Source of the DNA: an uncultured Streptococcus sp.
GTDB lineage: Bacteria > Bacillota > Bacilli > Lactobacillales > Streptococcaceae
DNA: 39,696 bases
Assembly: GCF_938036805.1 (NCBI RefSeq)
Contig: NZ_CALHWC010000029.1
Location: 1-39,696, forward strand
Direction of reading: 5' to 3'
The notes beneath the pieces are model-generated. The model ran no database searches, was not told the origin of the DNA, and saw only the letters and a list, made by a program, of their open reading frames with translations. The position numbers were made by a program, and so were the translations under genes. Positions 23,603 to 31,495 of this stretch are shown piece after piece (the stretch's first letter is position 1; the number at the start of each line of letters is the position of its first letter).

Positions 23603-24712
23603 ATGACAAATCATGGAATTATTAGTTTAAGTGGTTTCGCTTTTCAAATAAAAGTTTTTATCTATTATCTATCTGAAATATCGGATGGGGAGAGTTTAAG
23701 GTATGAAATCTTAGATGATATTAGTTTTAAAAATGACAATTTAGATGAGATAGATTCTAATATATTTGTAAAAGGGGCACCAACTTTCAAAGCTATTCAA
23801 GTTAAAAAATCAGAATTGAAGCAAGCTGATATGAAGAAAATATTAAAAAATTGGTTGATTCTTGAATTAGAAAATAAAAATATATATGAATATCATCTTG
23901 TATTAGAAGGATATATGGACGGTGAATTATTCGATGATAAATTAGTAGATACTCTCTATAATGACATTGAAACTTCATCATCAAAGCGTAAAGATTCATT
24001 AGATCAAAGACTTAGAGAAAAAAATTTAACAAAAGATGAATTAGAAACGACAATAGGTATCATTAAAAAGAAGTTTCAATTACAGTTGGATAATATTGAT
24101 GAGTTAATAGATGCTAAGTTTACTGATATATTTCATAAAGTATATAGTCAAGTCGTTTATAAACAGAGAGTGGAGGAGTTGTGTCGCCATATTACTTGTC
24201 AAATTATAAATAATGCACGACGTCGATTAACTTATTCTTTAGACTATAAGTCTTTTATAGATATGGTCGAAGATATCGCGAGGCGTTTTACAAAAGAACG
24301 AAGCGAGCCTAGTTATGTAGATTTTAAGCAAACTAATAAAATTGATTTAGAAGATTTAAAAATAGTTACATCTAGGGAGTTTATTCAACTCCAATATTGT
24401 GATCTTACCGAAGGGGAGTTGAAAAAACATCTTATTCATAAACTCTATTTTGAAAATGCTTTGCGCAATTCTTTAGAAACTGGTTTATATAGAGATTACG
24501 ATAATTTATTAGAAACCACATATGAAAACTATCAAGAAACCATTACTGAGTTAAATAGGCAAAAGAATGACTTTCCAATAGAAAGATTAATTGAAATTAA
24601 TAAAAAATCAAACTCATACGCAACAAATGAACAAATCAAATTCGGGAGTAGTATTTATTTAACTAGGGATGCTGAAGTTGATAGATTAATATCATGGAAG
24701 GATGAAGTATGA
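23603..24712 (+). CDS. ABC-3C-like system effector with nuclease-like N-terminus
   Basis: 369 residues from the ATG at 23603 (TGGAG 6 nt upstream); an earlier ATG at 23579 has no ribosome-binding site. The N-terminus GIISLSGFAFQIKVF, then RYEILDDISF (Glu35, Asp38-39) and FKAIQVKKSE (Gln66, Lys68), follows the E-D...QxK order of restriction-endonuclease-like domains found in DUF4297/Cap4-type defence nucleases. The remaining 250 residues are helical and charged, consistent with the C-terminal assembly region of ABC-three-component effectors. It overlaps the next gene by 4 nt. The very AT-rich coding sequence sets the three genes apart from their neighbours. Confidence 0.7.
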   Translation: MTNHGIISLSGFAFQIKVFIYYLSEISDGESLRYEILDDISFKNDNLDEIDSNIFVKGAPTFKAIQVKKSELKQADMKKILKNWLILELENKNIYEYHLVLEGYMDGELFDDKLVDTLYNDIETSSSKRKDSLDQRLREKNLTKDELETTIGIIKKKFQLQLDNIDELIDAKFTDIFHKVYSQVVYKQRVEELCRHITCQIINNARRRLTYSLDYKSFIDMVEDIARRFTKERSEPSYVDFKQTNKIDLEDLKIVTSREFIQLQYCDLTEGELKKHLIHKLYFENALRNSLETGLYRDYDNLLETTYENYQETITELNRQKNDFPIERLIEINKKSNSYATNEQIKFGSSIYLTRDAEVDRLISWKDEV

Positions 24713-25158
24713 ATAGTAGCGGAGAATTAGAAAAACAGTATAAAATATTACAACTTGCAATATATTGCGATGTTATCCCTTTAATTTTGAAAGAACATAA
24801 TAATTTAAGTATTTCAAAATTAATGATTTTTAGTTATCTGATAAAAAAAGATAATTATTATTTTAAATCAATTTATGATGCAAAAACTAAAAAGAATGTT
24901 ACTGAAAGATTAATATCACTCTTGTCGGGAGATATGGAAAGACTATTTGACAGTATCCAATTTATACTTCGAGCACTCGATTTACTTAGTAAAAATAAAA
25001 TTATAAAAATCATTGATGGGTGTGCATTTTTTAATAAAGATGGTAAGGTTCCAATTGAGCATAGATATAAAATTAGTTATTTTATTCATAAATCAATTGA
25101 AGAGAGTAGGCATATCAGTGATGAACAATTTATGAAAGAGGTTCTTGGAAATGTTTAA
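24709..25158 (+). CDS. ABC-3C-like middle component
   Basis: 149 residues. It lies between the effector (4-nt ATGA overlap) and the ATPase (8-nt overlap), which is where the small middle component of ABC-three-component systems is encoded. The sequence is helical: QYKILQLAIYCDVIPLILKEHNNLSISKLMIFSYLIKK, then a helix near LFDSIQFILRALDLLSKNKII, and a strand-turn segment with DGCAFFNKDGKV. The hydrophobic helix followed by a SKLMIFSYL-type motif recalls winged-helix-like middle components. The assignment depends mainly on gene order. Confidence 0.65.
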   Translation: MNSSGELEKQYKILQLAIYCDVIPLILKEHNNLSISKLMIFSYLIKKDNYYFKSIYDAKTKKNVTERLISLLSGDMERLFDSIQFILRALDLLSKNKIIKIIDGCAFFNKDGKVPIEHRYKISYFIHKSIEESRHISDEQFMKEVLGNV

Positions 25159-26848
25159 AATTAATTCGATAAGTATTTTTGATGGCGAAAATAATTCATA
25201 TACATATGATTTTCAAGAAGGAGTGAATTATATACGAGCAGATAATTCTAAAGGAAAGACTGTTTTTTATCAATTCATAGACTATATACTTGGAGGTTCA
25301 TTAAAGTCTAACCTAGAAGGGGCAGAAAAAATTGTTAGTACAGAGATGATTTTTGAATATAAAGGTCATACTTTTAAAGTATGTCGTATATTAGACAGAG
25401 AAGAAAATTATTTTTATTTGGATAATCAGGAAACAGCAAAACCAATTGATTCAACAGAATATAAAAGTAAATTAAATTCAATTTTTTCTAGCAATGATGA
25501 GGAACAAAGAAAAATAAAAGAGTTTACTGGTGAGAATATTACATTTAGACAATTTACAATGTTTAATTTTTTAGGTGAAAATAGACAAGGGCAGTTACAA
25601 AATTTTTGGGACAAAGCATCTGATATTAAATATTCTGTTCGACTAAATCCTCTAATGAATTACATTTTTAATCCTCGCTTAGAAGAAATTTCAAAACTAT
25701 TAAACGATATAAAACATAGCAAACAAGAATTAGCACAATTGGAAACTGAAACAAAACAAAGTGATTTTTTTATATCGGAGATTAATAAAAATCTAAATAT
25801 TTTGGGGATTAAAGTTCAATTTAGTGGCTTGAATAAAGATAAGATACTTGCTGAATTGAATACAGTCAAACAATCAAGTCAGAAAATAGGGGCAACAGAT
25901 GATAAATCATTAGCAGATTTATTGACTCAAAAGAATAGTTTGGATGAGCAAATCAAAATTTATAGAAATAATATTTCAGTACTAAAACAAGATCAGCGAA
26001 TCAATAAAAATCGCTCTCAAATGCTCCAATCCTTGAAAAGATTAATTGACGAGAACGAAGAATATAAATATTTAGTTGAACCAATTGAGCAAGTGTTACA
26101 TTCTATTGAAGGGGATCTTGACTTTAGTAATTATATAATAAAAGATAAGACAGTGGAAGCACTTGAAAAACAGAGTTTTGAGCTAAAGAGAATTATTAAC
26201 AGAAAAGAATCTGGACTGAGACCTTTTTCTTTGGAGGATAAGGTTAAAGCGATAGTTTTACTAGAAGAATATTTGCAACAAGACTTCGTTGTTAACAATT
26301 CTAAACTAGAGCAGTTGAAAACGAGAATACGTGAATTAAGGAAAGAGTTAAATGAACTCCAAAATGAGGATGACAAGAAAAAGATTTCTAATTTATCAAA
26401 AACTATTACTGATATATATATTTCTAGTAGCTCGGTATCAAAATTTGTTTTAGAAGATGTGGAGCGAGATAATTTTTTTATCGAATTTATAAAAAATGGT
26501 TGTATTCTACAACCTAAAATATCTAAAGGAGATAGTATCCTTGTAGGAAGCAAAGCTCGAAAAACTCTTATTCAACTCTCAGGTTATATAGCATTTATAA
26601 AAATGCTTTTAGAAGAAGGGAAATATCCAGTAATCCCACTATTAGTATTAGATCATATATCCAAAGATTTTTCGGAAGAGAATCAAAGAGCGGTGGGACA
26701 TATTCTTAATGAACTAAATGCAGATGAAGATATTGTTCAAATAATTATGTTTGACGATAAACGGCCAGAGGAGTTAAATTTAAATGAGATTCATTATATA
26801 GAATTGGATCTAGGAGAAGAGAAGAGCGGCTTTAATCCATTTATATAG
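25151..26848 (+). CDS. SMC/RecN-like ATPase of the ABC-3C-like system
   Basis: 565 residues from the ATG at 25151. The N-terminal ATP-binding half contains IRADNSKGKTVFYQF (Lys36, Thr37), a Walker A in which the first Gly is Ala. The middle (about 180-420) is coiled coil. The C-terminal half has KARKTLIQLSGYIAFIKMLLE and then the Walker B-like PLLVLDHISKDFSEEN (Asp501), with His instead of the usual Glu. It would dimerise through its heads and sense a DNA or protein trigger for the nuclease-like partner. It ends the three-gene transcript. Confidence 0.75.
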   Translation: MFKINSISIFDGENNSYTYDFQEGVNYIRADNSKGKTVFYQFIDYILGGSLKSNLEGAEKIVSTEMIFEYKGHTFKVCRILDREENYFYLDNQETAKPIDSTEYKSKLNSIFSSNDEEQRKIKEFTGENITFRQFTMFNFLGENRQGQLQNFWDKASDIKYSVRLNPLMNYIFNPRLEEISKLLNDIKHSKQELAQLETETKQSDFFISEINKNLNILGIKVQFSGLNKDKILAELNTVKQSSQKIGATDDKSLADLLTQKNSLDEQIKIYRNNISVLKQDQRINKNRSQMLQSLKRLIDENEEYKYLVEPIEQVLHSIEGDLDFSNYIIKDKTVEALEKQSFELKRIINRKESGLRPFSLEDKVKAIVLLEEYLQQDFVVNNSKLEQLKTRIRELRKELNELQNEDDKKKISNLSKTITDIYISSSSVSKFVLEDVERDNFFIEFIKNGCILQPKISKGDSILVGSKARKTLIQLSGYIAFIKMLLEEGKYPVIPLLVLDHISKDFSEENQRAVGHILNELNADEDIVQIIMFDDKRPEELNLNEIHYIELDLGEEKSGFNPFI

Positions 26849-26923
26849 ATAATTGCTATTTACCCCTTTCTCTTTCAAAATATGGTAGAATGGATACAGT
26901 AGAATTAGAAAAGGAAATCAATT

Positions 26924-27529
26924 ATGAAATTTCTCGAATTAAACAAAAAGCGTCATGCGACTAAGCATTTCAATGATAAACCAGTAGATCCTAGAGATGT
27001 CCGCACAGCTATTGAGATTGCGACCTTGGCACCGAGCGCTCACAATAGTCAGCCTTGGAAGTTCGTGGTGGTTCGTGAGAGAAATGAGGCCCTAGCGGGC
27101 ATTGCTTTTGGCTCTAACCAAGATCAAATCAAGGAAGCTCCAGTGACAATTGCCCTCTTGACAGATACGGATTTGGCCAAGCGGGCACGAAAAATCGCGC
27201 GTGTCGCTGGAGTAAGAAATTTTTCTGATGAACAGCTCCAATTTTACATGCAGAATTTGCCAGCTGAGTTTGCTCGCTATAATGACCAGCAAAAGAGTGA
27301 TTACTTGGCTCTTAACGCTGGCTTGGTAGCTATGAACCTTGTTTTGGCCTTGACTGACCAAGGTATTGGCTCCAATATCATCCTAGGATTTGATAAATCA
27401 AAAGTCAACGAAGTTTTGGAGATTGATGAGCGCTTCCGTCCGGAACTCTTGATTACTGTTGGTTATACAGACGATAAGCTAGAGCCTAGCTATCGTTTAC
27501 CAGTTGACGAGATTATCGAAAAGCGTTAA
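26924..27529 (+). CDS. Nitroreductase family protein
   Basis: 201 residues. The family's FMN-binding start is clear: KKRHATKHFND (about 8-18), then APSAHNSQPWKFVVV (about 36-50), which contains the Ser-Ala-x-Asn-x-Gln-Pro-Trp motif. Later come LNAGLVAMNLVLALTDQGIGSNIILGF (about 128-155) and a closing VGYTDDKLEPSYRLPVDEI. The family reduces nitro compounds, quinones or flavins with NAD(P)H. An extended -10 (TGGTAGAAT) lies about 35 nt before the ATG with AAAGGAAA as the ribosome-binding site. Base composition returns to the chromosomal average here. Confidence 0.9.
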   Translation: MKFLELNKKRHATKHFNDKPVDPRDVRTAIEIATLAPSAHNSQPWKFVVVRERNEALAGIAFGSNQDQIKEAPVTIALLTDTDLAKRARKIARVAGVRNFSDEQLQFYMQNLPAEFARYNDQQKSDYLALNAGLVAMNLVLALTDQGIGSNIILGFDKSKVNEVLEIDERFRPELLITVGYTDDKLEPSYRLPVDEIIEKR

Positions 27530-27599
27530 TAAAGTAAAAAACAGAAATCGCGATTTAATTCAGATATTTTAAATCGAAGTGTTTTATAGAGGTGAGAAA

Positions 27600-29000
27600 A
27601 TGACAATTGATTTTAAAGCAGAAGTTGAAAAACGTAGAGAAGCTCTGTTGGCGGACTTGTTCAGCCTTTTAGAAATTAATTCAGAGCGGGATGATTCTAA
27701 GGCAGACAAGGAGCATCCTTTTGGACCTGGTCCTGTAAAGGCCTTGCATAAGTTCTTGGAAATTGCTGAACGCGATGGTTACCTGACTCAAAATGTGGAT
27801 AATTATGCTGGTCACTTTACTTTTGGTGAAGGGGAAGAAGAGCTGGGTATCTTTGCCCATATGGATGTGGTACCTGCTGGAAGCGGTTGGGATACAGACC
27901 CTTATACACCGACGATTAAGGATGGCCGTCTTTATGCCCGTGGTTCTAGTGATGACAAGGGACCAACTATGGCATGTTACTACGGCTTGAAAATCATCAA
28001 AGACTTAGGCTTGCCGGTTTCTAAGCGCGTGCGCTTTGTGGTGGGGACAGATGAAGAGTCTGGCTGGAAAGACATGGAGTATTACTTTGCTCATGTAGGC
28101 CTGCCTGAGCCTGATTTCGGCTTCTCGCCAGATGCTGAGTTCCCGATTATCAATGGTGAAAAAGGAAATATCACAGAGTACCTGCATTTTGCTGGTGAAA
28201 ATGCTGGCGCAGCACGCCTGCATAGCTTTACTGGCGGCTTGCGGGAGAACATGGTACCTGAGTCTGGTACAGCCATTGTGTCAGGTCAATTGCCAAATCT
28301 AGCTGATAAATTGGAGCAATTTGCTAAGGAAAATGGGATAGACTTTACTTATGAAGAACTAGCTGGTGGCCAAGTCACTGTGACCATTATCGGTAAGTCT
28401 GCGCACGGTGCCTCTCCTCAGTCTGGTGTCAATGGTGCAACCTATCTGGCCAAATTCCTAACGCAATTTGACTTTGCTGGCCCAGCTAAGGATTATCTAG
28501 ATGTGGCTGGAAATATTCTCCTAAATGACCATGAGGGTAAGAACTTGAGGATTGCTCATGTGGATGAGAAGATGGGAGCTCTGTCAATGAATGCGGGCGT
28601 TTTCCGTTTTGACGAAAACAAGGCCGACAATACAATTGCCCTCAATATTCGCTATCCTAAGGGAACTAGTCCAGAAGCCATTCAAAATGTGTTAGAACAG
28701 TTGCCGGTGACTAAAGTGACCTTATCTGAGCATGGACATACTCCTCACTATGTACCGATGGAAGATCCGTTGGTGCAGACCTTGCTGGCTGTTTATGAAA
28801 AACAAACGGGACTGAAAGGTCATGAGCAAGTTATCGGTGGTGGTACCTTTGGACGCCTCTTGAAACGTGGTGTCGCTTACGGCGCGATGTTCCCAGACTA
28901 TATCGACACTATGCACCAAGCCAATGAATTTATCGATGTTGAAGATCTATTCCGCGCGGCTGCTATCTATGCGGAAGCTATCTACGAATTGATCAAATAA
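27600..29000 (+). CDS. pepV: Dipeptidase PepV (M20 metallopeptidase)
   Basis: 466 residues from the ATG at 27600, preceded by AGAGGTGAG. Di-zinc M20 motifs are in place: FAHMDVVPAG (His87, Asp89), GSSDDKGP (bridging Asp near 118-119), GTDEESGW (Glu152-153) and FSPDAEFP. The lid domain occupies roughly residues 185-380. IGGGTFGR and DTMHQANEF near the C-terminus complete the active site. It hydrolyses dipeptides with an unsubstituted N-terminus in the cytoplasm and feeds amino acids from imported peptides into metabolism. A terminator follows. Confidence 0.94.
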   Translation: MTIDFKAEVEKRREALLADLFSLLEINSERDDSKADKEHPFGPGPVKALHKFLEIAERDGYLTQNVDNYAGHFTFGEGEEELGIFAHMDVVPAGSGWDTDPYTPTIKDGRLYARGSSDDKGPTMACYYGLKIIKDLGLPVSKRVRFVVGTDEESGWKDMEYYFAHVGLPEPDFGFSPDAEFPIINGEKGNITEYLHFAGENAGAARLHSFTGGLRENMVPESGTAIVSGQLPNLADKLEQFAKENGIDFTYEELAGGQVTVTIIGKSAHGASPQSGVNGATYLAKFLTQFDFAGPAKDYLDVAGNILLNDHEGKNLRIAHVDEKMGALSMNAGVFRFDENKADNTIALNIRYPKGTSPEAIQNVLEQLPVTKVTLSEHGHTPHYVPMEDPLVQTLLAVYEKQTGLKGHEQVIGGGTFGRLLKRGVAYGAMFPDYIDTMHQANEFIDVEDLFRAAAIYAEAIYELIK

Positions 29001-29004
29001 GATA

Positions 29005-29038
29005 AGAACTCATTTGGCTATGCCAGGTGAGTTTCTTT
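29005..29038 (+). terminator. Terminator after pepV
   Basis: AAGAACTCA pairs with TGAGTTTCTT, and inside it GGC pairs with GCC, with small internal bulges and a T-rich 3' side. Confidence 0.6.
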
Positions 29039-29052
29039 TCAAGGAAGGAAAT

Positions 29053-29640
29053 ATGATGCAGACAATAGAAGATATTACCAAGGCCATTATAGCTGACCCA
29101 CAGAATAAAGCTTTCACAGAACAGGGAATCACCCCACTCTTTGCGGCGCCTAAGAATGCTCGGATTAATATTGTCGGTCAAGCGCCAGGCCTGAAAACCC
29201 AGCAGGCGGGGCTTTACTGGAAGGACAAGAGTGGTGACCGGCTGAGAGAATGGTTGGGTGTTGATGAGGAAACTTTCTATCAGTCTGGATATTTTGCAGT
29301 TCTGCCCATGGATTTTTATTTCCCTGGGCATGGTAAGTCTGGGGACTTACCACCTCGTAAGGGCTTTGCTGAGAAATGGCATCAGCCGATTTTAGAGCTC
29401 CTACCAGATATTGAGTTGACTATCTTGATTGGTCAGTATGCACAGAAATACTATCTGCATCAAAAAGGTACAGTTAAGCTGACCGAGACGGTCCAGCATT
29501 ATCAAGACTACCTGCCAGACTTTTTTCCCTTGGTTCATCCATCGCCCCGCAATCAAATCTGGATGGCGAAAAATCCTTGGTTTGAGGCAGAAGTGGTGCC
29601 AGAATTGCAAGCATTGGTACAAAAGATTATTCATCAATAG
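29053..29640 (+). CDS. Uracil-DNA glycosylase superfamily protein
   Basis: 195 residues. The frame starts upstream, but the double ATG at 29053/29056 follows AAGGAAGGAA. Motif 1 of the uracil-DNA glycosylase superfamily is INIVGQAPGLKTQQAGLYWKD (about 37-57; GQAPG loop), followed by SGDRLREWLGV and FYFPGHGKSGD. The second catalytic loop is VHPSPRN (about 163-169). The family removes uracil or related bases from DNA. This subgroup differs from Ung and usually carries only the general name. It forms a two-gene operon with prdX, 12 nt downstream. Confidence 0.85.
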   Translation: MMQTIEDITKAIIADPQNKAFTEQGITPLFAAPKNARINIVGQAPGLKTQQAGLYWKDKSGDRLREWLGVDEETFYQSGYFAVLPMDFYFPGHGKSGDLPPRKGFAEKWHQPILELLPDIELTILIGQYAQKYYLHQKGTVKLTETVQHYQDYLPDFFPLVHPSPRNQIWMAKNPWFEAEVVPELQALVQKIIHQ

Positions 29641-29652
29641 AGGAGGAAAACT

Positions 29653-30141
29653 ATGGATGCTTATCAACAAGTAGCTAACAAGTTGCAAGAGTTGGGGATC
29701 CCCTTTGATGTGGTGGAGCACCCGCCTGCATTTACGACAGAGCAGGCAGATAGCTATATTGAAGGCATGGAAGGAGTTCGGACTAAGTCCATGTTTTTGA
29801 CCAATAAGAAGAAAACTCAATATTATCTGCTGATTATGGATGACCAAAAGAGTCTAGATATGGACTTGTTTAAAGACTTGGTCTCAGCCAACCGCATCCG
29901 CATGGCTTCAGCGGATTCTCTCTTTGAAAAAATGGAATTGCCACCAGGAACGGTATCGCCTTTTGGTTTGTTAAATAATGAAGAAAAAGATATTCAAGTT
30001 TATTTTGATAAGGACATTGTATCAGAGGATATCATGACTTTCCATCCCAATACCAATGAAAAGACGATTTTTGTCGCGACCCGAGATCTTTTTAAGTTCT
30101 TGACTCATCTGGGCTATGATTATCAAATTTTGGAACTATAA
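29653..30141 (+). CDS. prdX: Prolyl-tRNA deacylase (PrdX/YbaK family)
   Basis: 162 residues, the stand-alone INS-like editing domain. Recognisable segments are VVEHPPAFTTEQADSYIEG (about 19-37), TKSMFLTNKKKTQYYLL (about 44-60; contains the conserved Lys residues), PPGTVSPFGLLNNEEKDIQVYFDK (about 97-120) and HPNTNEKTIFV. It hydrolyses Ala-tRNA(Pro) that escaped prolyl-tRNA synthetase editing. AGAGGAGG precedes the ATG. A terminator is found 13 nt after the stop. Confidence 0.9.
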   Translation: MDAYQQVANKLQELGIPFDVVEHPPAFTTEQADSYIEGMEGVRTKSMFLTNKKKTQYYLLIMDDQKSLDMDLFKDLVSANRIRMASADSLFEKMELPPGTVSPFGLLNNEEKDIQVYFDKDIVSEDIMTFHPNTNEKTIFVATRDLFKFLTHLGYDYQILEL

Positions 30142-30153
30142 TTTTTGAAAATG

Positions 30154-30184
30154 CTGTGGGGCTTCTTGGTCTCACAGTTTTTTT
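30154..30184 (+). terminator. Rho-independent terminator after prdX
   Basis: CTGTGGG pairs with CTCACAG, with one G-U pair, followed by seven T. Confidence 0.75.
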
Positions 30185-30249
30185 GGCTCCAAAAATTAGA
30201 GAAAGGCCAAGAATTTTTCTCAAATAGTAAAAGAAGGCTGGTAATAGAA

Positions 30250-30274
30250 AAAGCCTGAGTGATATTCAGGCTTT
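30250..30274 (-). terminator. Rho-independent terminator of the Ser/Thr-rich protein gene
   Basis: AAAGCCTGA (30250-30258) pairs with TCAGGCTTT (30266-30274). Read on the minus strand, the stem is followed by a T-rich run, so it serves the gene at 30314-30733. Confidence 0.75.
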
Positions 30275-30313
30275 ATTGGACAGATTGGATAAGGGGCACT
30301 CTTCCAAATCTTC

Positions 30314-30733
30314 CTAGTTGGATGATTGAGTGCTGGACTCTGTTGTTGTATGCTGGTCTTGGCTTGTCGAACTGCTATCAGTGGAAGGAGTTGTATGGCT
30401 CGTATTCGTTTCTGCGCTTGAGGAGCTTGATGATGTTTCGGTCTCAGTAGAAGCAGAAGTTTCTGTTGGAGTCGAGCTAATAGATGTAGACTCTTTTTCT
30501 ACCTCTTTGATGATGGTAGTAGTTGTTGTCGAGTTGCCTGTATCAGTTTTTGATTTTGAGTCATTGTTGTTCATAAGGTTCATGATGGTAAAGCAAGCAA
30601 TGACGATTGAAAGAAGACTGGCAATTGTAGCAATAGTCTTTTGTAGGGCAGAAAAGCCAGTTTTAATATGCTGACTAGCTGGTTTTCGATTTGAAGTGCT
30701 GTTATGTTTTTCTTTGCGAGAATAGTTTTCCAT
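30314..30733 (-). CDS. Membrane protein with Ser/Thr-rich extracellular tail (DUF6556-like)
   Basis: 139 residues on the minus strand. A basic cytoplasmic start (MENYSRKEKHNSTSNRKPAS) leads to one hydrophobic segment, TIATIASLLSIVIACFTIMNL (about residues 33-53), and then about 85 residues made mostly of Ser, Thr and Glu. No lipobox or LPXTG. The topology is probably N-in with the low-complexity tail outside, where such tails are often glycosylated. AAAGGAG precedes the ATG and a TATAAT -10 lies about 40 nt upstream. Similar short proteins occur across streptococci and are uncharacterised. A long open frame opposite it is an artefact of the repeat codons. Confidence 0.78.
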   Translation of the reverse strand: MENYSRKEKHNSTSNRKPASQHIKTGFSALQKTIATIASLLSIVIACFTIMNLMNNNDSKSKTDTGNSTTTTTIIKEVEKESTSISSTPTETSASTETETSSSSSSAETNTSHTTPSTDSSSTSQDQHTTTESSTQSSN

Positions 30734-30841
30734 GTAAAAGTCGCTCCTTTTCGTTCTTAATTTATTATACGTCTTTTATTTAGAAAAGTCTTCCAAAAAT
30801 CTGAATTTTTTAAATGAAAACGTACACAAAAGATAAATAAC

Positions 30842-30883
30842 AACAGCTCTAAAAGGCGGAGAGATAAGCCTCTTAGAGCTGTT
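30842..30883 (-). terminator. Long hairpin downstream of the dikinase remnant
   Basis: AACAGCTCTAA (30842-30852) pairs with TTAGAGCTGTT, with AGGC/GCCT nested inside. It lies 3' of the minus-strand dikinase remnant and is presumably its old terminator; the T-run is weak. Confidence 0.6.
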
Positions 30884-30898
30884 AGTTTTATCAAAATG

Positions 30899-31258
30899 TT
30901 AGAGCTGTTTTGGTATCGTTTCAGAGTCAAGGGCAGCTTGGGCCACGGCTAGCCGAGCAGCTGGGACTCGATAAGGGGAGCAAGAGACATAAGTGACTCC
31001 TATTTCTTGTAAGAAAGGAATGGAAGCCGGATCACCACCAACTTCGCCACAAACTCCGATGGACAAGGTTGGATCTACTTGGCGAGCTTTTTCAATGGCC
31101 GATTTCATCAATTGGCCGACACCTTCTTGGTCAAGTCTTTGGAAGGGATCCTGCGTCAGCAACTTTTTCTCTTTATAATCATTGAGGAATTTTCCGATAT
31201 CATCCCTTGAAAAGCCAAAAGTCATCTGGGTCAAGTCATTGGTTCCAAAGCTGAAGAA
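30899..31258 (-). pseudogene. ppdK: Pyruvate phosphate dikinase, C-terminal fragment
   Basis: The fragment begins in the middle of the conserved FFSFGTNDLTQMTFGFSRDD and continues through DPFQRLDQEGVGQLMKSA, IGVCGEVGGDPASIPF and VSCSPYRVPAARLAVAQAAL to the natural stop. This is the last ~120 residues of a protein normally close to 880, with Cys in the CGEVGGDP motif intact. The rest, including the phosphohistidine and ATP-grasp domains, is missing. Upstream of 31258 the sequence changes at once to a plus-strand gene tail. The fragment cannot convert pyruvate to phosphoenolpyruvate and has no start or promoter. Confidence 0.88.
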
Positions 31259-31261
31259 GTT

Positions 31262-31375
31262 GTTAGAAAATATCAGACGGAGGTCATCAATATTACAGAT
31301 AAATCAATTGAAGAGACAGCTTTCCTGATTGAAGATTATTTAAAAAAGTTAGATATGATTGGTGAGGCGAAGTAA
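31262..31375 (+). pseudogene. Pyruvate phosphate dikinase regulatory protein, C-terminal fragment
   Basis: The plus strand reads VRKYQTEVINITDKSIEETA and then FLIEDYLKKLDMIGEAK before the stop. This resembles the C-terminal end of the DUF299 kinase/pyrophosphorylase (PPSR) family, whose members close with a VIDVT-K-x-x-EETA segment and a final helix, and which switch the dikinase on and off. Only about 37 residues remain of a protein near 270. No start codon or ribosome-binding site. A good terminator follows at 31385, as expected for a former gene end. Confidence 0.7.
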
Positions 31376-31384
31376 TCGTCTTCA

Positions 31385-31427
31385 GGGCCGGTTCCTAAAT
31401 TTATCAGGTAGGAACTGCGCCCTTTTC
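31385..31427 (+). terminator. Rho-independent terminator
   Basis: GGGC plus CGGTTCCTA (31385-31397) pair with TAGGAACTG and GCCC (31409-31422), followed by TTTTCTTG. It originally ended the regulatory-protein gene. Confidence 0.85.
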
Positions 31428-31447
31428 TTGTTCCTATCCTCGTTTCG

Positions 31448-31456
31448 TGTTACAAT
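31448..31456 (+). promoter_or_regulatory. Extended -10 promoter of the desulfurase-thiI operon
   Basis: TGTTACAAT, 40 nt before the ATG of the cysteine desulfurase gene. Confidence 0.55.
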
Positions 31457-31495
31457 AGGAGTATTGATTTTTACTGATAAAAACAGAGGAAAAAG

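Noticed and set aside
30330..30674. Plus-strand open frame opposite the Ser/Thr-rich protein
   Set aside because: It is the complement of repeated Ser/Thr/Glu codons; it has no ribosome-binding site and gives an implausible Val/Glu-rich product.
30899..31234. Dikinase tail as a small intact gene starting at a TTG
   Set aside because: It begins inside a conserved motif that continues upstream; no ribosome-binding site or promoter; clearly a fragment.
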